Shown here: in pieces, positions 58,631-64,000 of the stretch | Layout: each line of letters begins with the position of its first letter | Position numbering within the stretch: the first letter of the stretch is position 1 | From: Palsa-513 sp050010595 | GTDB taxonomy: Bacteria > Actinomycetota > Thermoleophilia > Solirubrobacterales > Solirubrobacteraceae | Length of the DNA: 64,000 nt | Direction of reading: 5' to 3' | Assembly (NCBI GenBank): GCA_050010595.1 | Contig: JBEKKS010000005.1 | Span: 62,001-126,000 of the forward strand | Notes under the pieces: generated by a model | Database searches by the model: none | What the model saw: only the letters and a program-made list of their open reading frames with translations | Told to the model about the DNA's origin: nothing | Made by a program: the position numbers and the translations under genes

Positions 58631-61100
58631 GATCCTCGGCGTAGCGGTGCGAGGCGTCCGGGCCGCCGATCGGGAGACTCAGGCTGAAGCGCGTGCCACG
58701 CTTGCGCGCCGCCAGCTCGAGGCGTCCCGCGTGCGCGTCGATGATGCCCTTGGCGATCGATAACCCGAGCCCGGAGCCGGCGTGCGGTCCGTAGCCGCTG
58801 CGGCGCGGCTGGAACAGGCCGTTCACCACATCGTCGGGAAGGCCGGCACCGGTGTCGGTCACGGAGATCGCGATCCCGGCGTCGGCTTCGCGGACCGCCT
58901 CCACCGCGACGCGGGTGCCAGGCGGGTTGTGGCGTAGGGCGTTTTCGAGCAGGTTCACGAAGACCTGTTCGAGCCTGTCGTGGTCCGCCCAGATCGCCGG
59001 CAGGTCATCGGGACAGACGACATCCACCGTGTCGCTGCCAGACGGGGCGACGCACGCGACCGCCGCCTCGATCACGAGCTTGACGTCACACCAGTCCCGT
59101 TGCAGGCGCAGCGTCGAGGACTCGATCGCCGAGAAGTCGAGCAGGTCTCCGACGAGCCGATTGAGGCGCGCCGACTCGGCGTCGATGTGACGCAGGAAGC
59201 GCTGTTCGGACTCCCCATCCCACGTCACGTCAGCGGCCAGCAGAGTGGATGCGTAGCCGCCGATCGCAGTCAGCGGCGTGCGCAGCTCGTGGCTCAGACG
59301 CGAGAGAAACGCGCGCTGGATCTCGCGCGAGCGGCGCAGGGCGCTCGCCTCTTCACGGGCGCGCTCGGATTCCTGTCGCTCGCGCGCGAGCCGCAGCGAG
59401 TTCGCTGCGTCCTCGAGCAGCGCCACGCTCCCGGCCGGCGGAATCGGCGCGACCCACTCGGCGAGCAACACATTGTTGCCGCCGGGCGCGGCGAAGCTCA
59501 CGGCGAGGCAGGCCACGCCCGGCGTCGTCGTGACGCTGGTCGCGCGCCCGTCGCGGCGCTCGTGCGGGCGCAGCCCGACAACCGCTGCGAGCAGCGCCTC
59601 CGGCGGCTCCCCGTCATGCTCGTCCGCAGATGTGGCGCGCCACGTTGCCGCGGGATCGGCCTCGACATCGCAGCTGAGCAGCGTGACATGGTCGGCCTCC
59701 AGCCCTTGGCGCAGAGCGTGCAGCGCGAACTGCAGGCTCTTCGACAGCGACGCGGGACCCGCGAGCGTCTCGAGCACGTCTCGGATCGTCTCGAGTTGCC
59801 GGTTGCGCGCGGTCACCTCGCGCAGTAGGCGCTCGCGCTGGACGGCGCTCGCGGCGAATCCGGCGTAGAGATCCGCGAGGCGCAGCTCGTGCGGTGGCGG
59901 GTCACCGATCGACTCGCGGAATACCGTGATTACGCCGAGTAGCCGGTCGTCGCCGATGACGGGTACCGACCACGAGCTGCAGACGTTCGCCTCGGCGGCG
60001 AGCGGGCGCCACACCGTCCAATCCGCACTCGTACGGACATCCGTGGCGACGATCGTCTCCTGGCGAGCCGCGGCACGTCCAACCGGGCCGCCGCCATCTC
60101 CCAGCTCGAGCTCCGCCCACGCGGCACGCATCGATGCCGGCATGCCGACGTCGGTCACGGCGCACAGCCGGTCGTCGACTGCGAGGTGGATGCACAGCTG
60201 GGAGGTCCCGAGCGCGCCGCCGAGCGCCGAAAGGATCAGCGGCAGGCTCGAGGACGGGTCCGTCGTGGCGAGTCGCTCGGCGAGACCTTGCAGACGGTTC
60301 AGCTGGCGCCGCGCATATGCGTCGGTCTGCTGCCCGGTGATGAAGGAGATGACATCCTCGGGGCGCGACCGCGCCGGGTTGACTCGTGCCACCACCTTGC
60401 CCTGGCGCAGCACGACGATCTGATCGGCGAGCCTGAACATCTGGTCGATGTCGCTCGAGACGAGGAGAATCGTCGTGCCGTACTCGCGGATGTTCGAGGT
60501 GAGCTGCTCGAACTGCGCGGACTCTGCCGGGCCCAGCGCTGTCGCCGGCTCGTCGAGCACCAGCAGCTTGGGGTCTCCGGCCATCGCCCGGGCGATCGCC
60601 AGCAGCTGGCGCTCACCGCCAGAGAGCGTGGCAACGGCCATCGTCGGGGACAGGCGGATCCCGAGCAGGTCGAGCCACCACTGCGCCTTCGCGTGTCGGC
60701 TACCGCGGGAGCTGAACGTAGGCTCGTTGCCGAGCAGGAGGTTGGCGGCCACGTCGAGCGTGTCGCAGTGTTCGAGCTCCTGACGGACCATCCGGATCCG
60801 GTGGCGCGCAGCGACCACGCGCGACGGCGTGATTCGCTTGCCCTCATAGAAGATCTTTCCCGATGTCGGCGAGATGTCGCCGCCGACGCAGCGCACGAGC
60901 GTCGACTTGCCCGACCCGTTCTCCCCGGTGACGGCGATGATGCTTCCCGGCTCGATCTCGAGGTCGATGTCGTCAACTGCGTGGAAGGAGCCGAAGCGCA
61001 CGCTGAGGTGCTCGACGCGCAGCAGCGGCGCCACCGTCAGAGCGGGAGCCTCGCCAGACTCAACCGTCGCCTGCGCCATAAGACGGACATTGTGGTCCAT
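58611..61100 (-). CDS. ABC-ATPase / GAF / histidine kinase fusion
   Basis: An 829-residue soluble protein with an unusual fusion. Residues about 20-240 are a complete sugar-importer-type ABC ATPase: Walker A TGENGSGKSTLV, signature TLSGGERQLLAIARAM and Walker B KLLVLDEPATALG, with the ensuing SSDID switch. Then come two GAF-like regions (about 270-590) and HisKA with the phospho-His in FLSRLSHELRTPLTAIGGY, ending in HATPase (DTGAGLPDDVVNGLFQ, GSGLGLSIAKGI). The first ABC site lacks a second cassette. ATG with AGGA is taken. It shares the operon with the response regulator. Confidence 0.9.
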   Translation of the reverse strand: MDHNVRLMAQATVESGEAPALTVAPLLRVEHLSVRFGSFHAVDDIDLEIEPGSIIAVTGENGSGKSTLVRCVGGDISPTSGKIFYEGKRITPSRVVAARHRIRMVRQELEHCDTLDVAANLLLGNEPTFSSRGSRHAKAQWWLDLLGIRLSPTMAVATLSGGERQLLAIARAMAGDPKLLVLDEPATALGPAESAQFEQLTSNIREYGTTILLVSSDIDQMFRLADQIVVLRQGKVVARVNPARSRPEDVISFITGQQTDAYARRQLNRLQGLAERLATTDPSSSLPLILSALGGALGTSQLCIHLAVDDRLCAVTDVGMPASMRAAWAELELGDGGGPVGRAAARQETIVATDVRTSADWTVWRPLAAEANVCSSWSVPVIGDDRLLGVITVFRESIGDPPPHELRLADLYAGFAASAVQRERLLREVTARNRQLETIRDVLETLAGPASLSKSLQFALHALRQGLEADHVTLLSCDVEADPAATWRATSADEHDGEPPEALLAAVVGLRPHERRDGRATSVTTTPGVACLAVSFAAPGGNNVLLAEWVAPIPPAGSVALLEDAANSLRLARERQESERAREEASALRRSREIQRAFLSRLSHELRTPLTAIGGYASTLLAADVTWDGESEQRFLRHIDAESARLNRLVGDLLDFSAIESSTLRLQRDWCDVKLVIEAAVACVAPSGSDTVDVVCPDDLPAIWADHDRLEQVFVNLLENALRHNPPGTRVAVEAVREADAGIAISVTDTGAGLPDDVVNGLFQPRRSGYGPHAGSGLGLSIAKGIIDAHAGRLELAARKRGTRFSLSLPIGGPDASHRYAEDRERSDV

Positions 61101-61211
61101 GTGGCGAGTCCTGGGCTCGCAAGCGCCATTCAGCCGACCGTACAAAAGCCGGCGCCTCGCATTGGCCCTGGTGGCGCACACGGCGTTTCGTCCGTAGTCG
61201 AGAATGTGTAG

Positions 61212-62780
61212 ATGGGCGTGAGCGGGCAGGTGAGCGAGTGCTACGACGAGGTCTTCACGACCTCAGGCGGGCGGCGTGAGCATGCCGAGCCGCTGATCAC
61301 GGAGCTTGATCGCCTGGGCCCGGAGCGCCTGGTTGCCGCCGGGCAGCTGCGTGACGCGCTCTTCATGCGCCAGGGGATCACGTTCGATCTGACGACCGCC
61401 GACGGCGCCGTCGCCGACCGGCCGTTCCCGCTCGACCTCGTGCCACGGATCATCCCCGCCGAGGAGTGGAATGCGATCAAGCGCGGTCTCGCGCAGCGGA
61501 TCCGAGCGCTCAACCACTTCGTCGCCGACGTCTATCACGAGCGCGAGATCGTCAAGGCGAAGATCGTTCCGTGGACGCTGATCGCCAGCCGCTCGCACTT
61601 TGCGCGCGCGGCCCACGGCATCCGCCCGCCCGGCGGGGTCTACTGCCACGTCGCCGGCTGCGACCTGGTGCGCGACGCCGACGGCACCTGGAAGGTCCTC
61701 GAGGACAACGTCCGCACGCCGTCGGGGATCTCCTACATGCTCGAGAACCGGATCGCCATGACGCGCCTCGTGCCGTCCCTGTTCGCCTATTACCGGGTGC
61801 GCCCGATCGACGAGTACCCCCTGCTGCTGCTGCAGTCGCTGAAGAGCGTGGCCCCCGGGCCGGAAGGGGAGGCGACAGTCGTGGTCTGGACCCCGGGCCC
61901 AGCGAACAGCGCCTACTTCGAGCATGCGTTTCTCGCACGCCAGATGGGCGTGGAGCTGGTTGAGGCCTCCGATCTGGTCGTACGCGACGACGTCTGTTAC
62001 ATGCGCACGACCAACGGCCTGTCGCGCGTCAGCGCGATCTACCGCCGTCTCGACGACGCGTTCATCGACCCGCTCGAATTCCGGCCCGACTCGCTGCTCG
62101 GTGTTCCCGGGCTGATCCGCGCCTACCGTGCCGGCACCGTCGCGATCGCGAACGCGATCGGCACCGGGGTCGCCGACGACAAGGCGATCTACTGCTACGT
62201 GCCGGAGATGATCCGGTTCTATCTCGGCGAGGAGCCACTCCTCGACAATGTCAAGACCTACCTGCTCGACGACACCGAGCAGCTCGAGCACGCCCTCGAG
62301 CGCATCGACGAGCTCGTCTTCAAGCCGACCGGCGAGTCCGGCGGGCGCGGTGTGGTCATCGGACCGCAAACCGAGGAGCACCGGCTGCGGGCACTCGCAA
62401 GCACGGTCCGCGCGAACCCCTCGCACTGGATCGCGCAAGAGCTGGTCCAGCTCTCGACGGTTCCCACGGTGCAACCCGACGGGTCCCTCGCCTCGCGTCA
62501 CGTCGACCTGCGACCGTTTGCGATCTTCGGCGAGCAGATCCGCATCGTTCCCGGTGGCCTGACACGCGTGGCGCTCGAATCCGGCTCGATGGTCGTCAAC
62601 TCCTCGCGCGGAGGCGGCTCGAAGGACACCTGGGTGCTCGCCGACGGTGAGGAGCCCGCGCTGCCGGAGCCGAGCGGCGGTACGCCGTTCACGCCGCCGT
62701 CGCTGCCCGATCTCCGCCTCGGATCCTGGACGGGGCAGGCTCAGCAGCAGCAGCAGCAGCAGGCACGAAGCCAGGACTGA
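61212..62780 (+). CDS. Circularly permuted ATP-grasp protein (DUF404/DUF407)
   Basis: A 522-residue ATP-grasp-type ligase-like protein of the CP_ATPgrasp_2 family. The pattern RQGITFDLTTADG, then VLEDNVRTPSGISYMLENR and VFKPTGESGGRGVVIGPQ fits. This gene is regularly followed by an alpha-E protein and a transglutaminase-like protein, as here; the trio is suspected of making or attaching a peptide. The C-terminus ends in seven glutamines from a CAG run. Its TGA shares bases with the next ATG (TGATG). Confidence 0.92.
   Translation: MGVSGQVSECYDEVFTTSGGRREHAEPLITELDRLGPERLVAAGQLRDALFMRQGITFDLTTADGAVADRPFPLDLVPRIIPAEEWNAIKRGLAQRIRALNHFVADVYHEREIVKAKIVPWTLIASRSHFARAAHGIRPPGGVYCHVAGCDLVRDADGTWKVLEDNVRTPSGISYMLENRIAMTRLVPSLFAYYRVRPIDEYPLLLLQSLKSVAPGPEGEATVVVWTPGPANSAYFEHAFLARQMGVELVEASDLVVRDDVCYMRTTNGLSRVSAIYRRLDDAFIDPLEFRPDSLLGVPGLIRAYRAGTVAIANAIGTGVADDKAIYCYVPEMIRFYLGEEPLLDNVKTYLLDDTEQLEHALERIDELVFKPTGESGGRGVVIGPQTEEHRLRALASTVRANPSHWIAQELVQLSTVPTVQPDGSLASRHVDLRPFAIFGEQIRIVPGGLTRVALESGSMVVNSSRGGGSKDTWVLADGEEPALPEPSGGTPFTPPSLPDLRLGSWTGQAQQQQQQQARSQD
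62742..62762 (+). repeat. CAG trinucleotide run (seven units)
   Basis: Seven perfect CAG codons encode seven consecutive Gln residues 5 codons before the end of the ATP-grasp gene. Length may vary by slippage; the protein tail there is probably disordered, so it can tolerate change. Confidence 0.9.
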
Positions 62781-63757
62781 TGCTCGCGCGGATCGCTCAC
62801 GAGCTCTTCTGGCTCGGGCGCAACATCTCGCGCGCCGAGCACACAGCGCGTCTGATCGATGGCGTCTTTCAGGCCGACGTCCAGGCCTACCACGAGGACC
62901 CCTACGGGGTGACGCTGTCGTGGGATGCCGTGCTCGCGATCATGGGCTCGACCGCGACGAGCTCACACGGGCGCGCCTCGCGCGACGAGACGGTCGCGCT
63001 GCTTTCGACCGACGACACGAACGTCAACTCGGTAGTCGCAAGCGTCGCCCGTGCGCGCGAGGGCGCGCGCACCGTCCGCGATGTGATCAGTGCCGAGATG
63101 TGGGAGGCGATCAACGGATTCCAGCTGGGCCTCGGCGAGGCCGCTATCGGCGTCACCGGCTACGCCGGCCCCTACTCGTTCGTCTCCTACGTCAAGAGCC
63201 GCTCGGCGCTCTTCTGGGGCGTCGCGTCGCGCACGATGCTGCGCGACGAGGCCTATTCCTTCCTCGACGCCGGCGGACGCTTCGAGGGCGCGGACATGGT
63301 GCTGCGGATGCTGCGGGCGGCGCTCCCCAGCCCAGGCGAGGACGAGACGACAGTGCACAACGTCGCATCGCTGCGCGACGGCCAGGCCCTGGCACTGCTG
63401 CAAGCGGTCGGCGGCCTGCAGGCCTACCGGCGCTCGTCGGCCAGCGCACCAAGCGCGGCGGCCGTCGCCGGCTTCCTGCTCTTCACCCCGAGCTACCCCG
63501 ACTCGGTCGCCGCCTCGGTCGGCGCCGTGCGCGACGCGCTGCTGCTCGCCGACCACGCGCCGCGCAGCTCCGATCCCGTGCTGCGGCTCTCGCGGATCCT
63601 TGCCGACCTCGGATTCCGCGCGCGCAGCGCAGCCGAGGGCAGCCTGCTCGCCGTGTGCGAGCAGGTCGGCTCCGAGCTCGCGCTCGCTGACACCGACATC
63701 TCCGAGCGCTACTTTGGCGGCGTTGCACCGGCCGAGCGCCTCATGACCACGACCTAG
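62780..63757 (+). CDS. Alpha-E domain protein (DUF403)
   Basis: A 325-residue helical protein of the alpha-E family, which always accompanies circularly permuted ATP-grasp genes. It has ARIAHELFWLGRNISRAEHTARL at the start and the long helices with REGARTVRDVISAEMWEAIN and SYVKSRSALFWGVASRTMLR, rich in conserved Glu/Arg. Biochemistry is unknown. Coupled to the ATP-grasp gene by overlap. Confidence 0.92.
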   Translation: MLARIAHELFWLGRNISRAEHTARLIDGVFQADVQAYHEDPYGVTLSWDAVLAIMGSTATSSHGRASRDETVALLSTDDTNVNSVVASVARAREGARTVRDVISAEMWEAINGFQLGLGEAAIGVTGYAGPYSFVSYVKSRSALFWGVASRTMLRDEAYSFLDAGGRFEGADMVLRMLRAALPSPGEDETTVHNVASLRDGQALALLQAVGGLQAYRRSSASAPSAAAVAGFLLFTPSYPDSVAASVGAVRDALLLADHAPRSSDPVLRLSRILADLGFRARSAAEGSLLAVCEQVGSELALADTDISERYFGGVAPAERLMTTT

Positions 63758-63766
63758 AGCTGGAGC

Positions 63767-64000
63767 ATGCACTTCTCGATTCACTACACGACCGAGTATC
63801 GCTACGACTCGCCTGTCACGGACAACCTGAACGCACTGCGGGTCCGTCCGGCGACGACCGCGAGCCAACGCCTCGACGAGTTCCATGTGCGGATCGACCC
63901 GGAGACACGGCTCGGGCGCCACAGCGACTACTTCGGGACCGAGGTGATCGAGTTCGGCATCTCGCGACCGCACAGCGCGTTGACGATCGACGTCCGCGCT
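63767..64000 (+). CDS. Transglutaminase-like protein, N-terminal part (cut by window edge)
   Basis: 78 codons are visible. MHFSIHYTTEYRYDSPVTDN and ALRVRPATTASQRLDEFHV match the bacterial transglutaminase-like N-terminal region, the third member of the ATP-grasp/alpha-E/transglutaminase set. The catalytic Cys-His-Asp part is outside the window. It starts nine bases after the alpha-E stop, with TGGAG before the ATG. Confidence 0.88.
   Translation, partial: MHFSIHYTTEYRYDSPVTDNLNALRVRPATTASQRLDEFHVRIDPETRLGRHSDYFGTEVIEFGISRPHSALTIDVRA

Overview
This is a high-GC window with long runs of overlapping genes and many GTG/TTG starts. The gene set (an actinobacterial-type GalT, an OmpR/KdpE-like regulator next to an ABC-ATPase/histidine-kinase fusion, a small conserved MSDLDQAIREHL protein, and the DUF404/DUF403/transglutaminase trio) suggests a soil actinobacterium of the Thermoleophilia/Solirubrobacterales type. 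That placement is an inference from gene content, not a measured assignment.

Left chromosomal part (1-27.9 kb). Two tightly overlapping minus-strand operons stand out. The first runs thioredoxin-like lipoprotein > galT > dtd > ROK sugar kinase > ftsH (ftsH leaves the window at base 1). The second runs MetE-like methyltransferase > ccmA > ccmB > ccmC > small CcmD-like protein > hemA > hemC > cobA-hemD fusion > SAM hydrolase > birA. It joins cytochrome c maturation to early tetrapyrrole synthesis in one coupled unit of about 8.8 kb. An SF2 helicase with a long acidic N-terminus lies between them. Further on are ctaG, a small secreted lipoprotein-type protein, a GFA protein, an MBL hydrolase/FAD oxidoreductase pair, a cyclic-nucleotide-binding protein, ohr, a large Ig-like/beta-helix surface protein with a defective-looking 5' end, and an M32 carboxypeptidase. 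The region also holds an MFS gene scrap and a tRNA-Ala(CGC).

Integrated element (about 28.02-38.99 kb). A tRNA-Ala(UGC) gene carries the left attachment site, and a 46-base copy of its 3' half lies at 38.95-38.99 kb beside a tyrosine integrase. Both ends carry GTGTTCC-type repeats, including one exact 13-base inverted copy, as expected for integrase arm sites. No phage structural or conjugation genes are visible. The cargo looks like a partial lasso-peptide locus: a YVTN beta-propeller secreted protein overlaps by 4 bases a lasso precursor, which is followed by a lasso cyclase lacking the amidotransferase domain and a convergent HPr-kinase-like gene. The usual leader-binding protein, leader peptidase and ABC exporter are not seen. 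The element also carries a secreted Cys-repeat protein, a small HTH protein, and a HicA-like toxin plus an unknown partner coupled to the integrase. I regard this element as the most interesting part of the window.

Right chromosomal part (39-64 kb). A VapBC pair sits just outside the element. It is followed by a MetF-like protein, an ArsR/AHSA1/RibD-reductase operon, several small metabolic genes, and a frameshifted F420/PPOX-type pseudogene. Then come a cysE-cysK-sufS operon with a GTAATC/GATTAC operator, yjbQ, an aminotransferase/epimerase pair, a chromate transporter, an MFS transporter, and a 355-base gene-free stretch full of inverted repeats. The window closes with a hybrid histidine kinase, the ABC-ATPase/GAF/histidine kinase fusion with its response regulator, and the ATP-grasp/alpha-E/transglutaminase-like trio, the last gene being cut by the window end.
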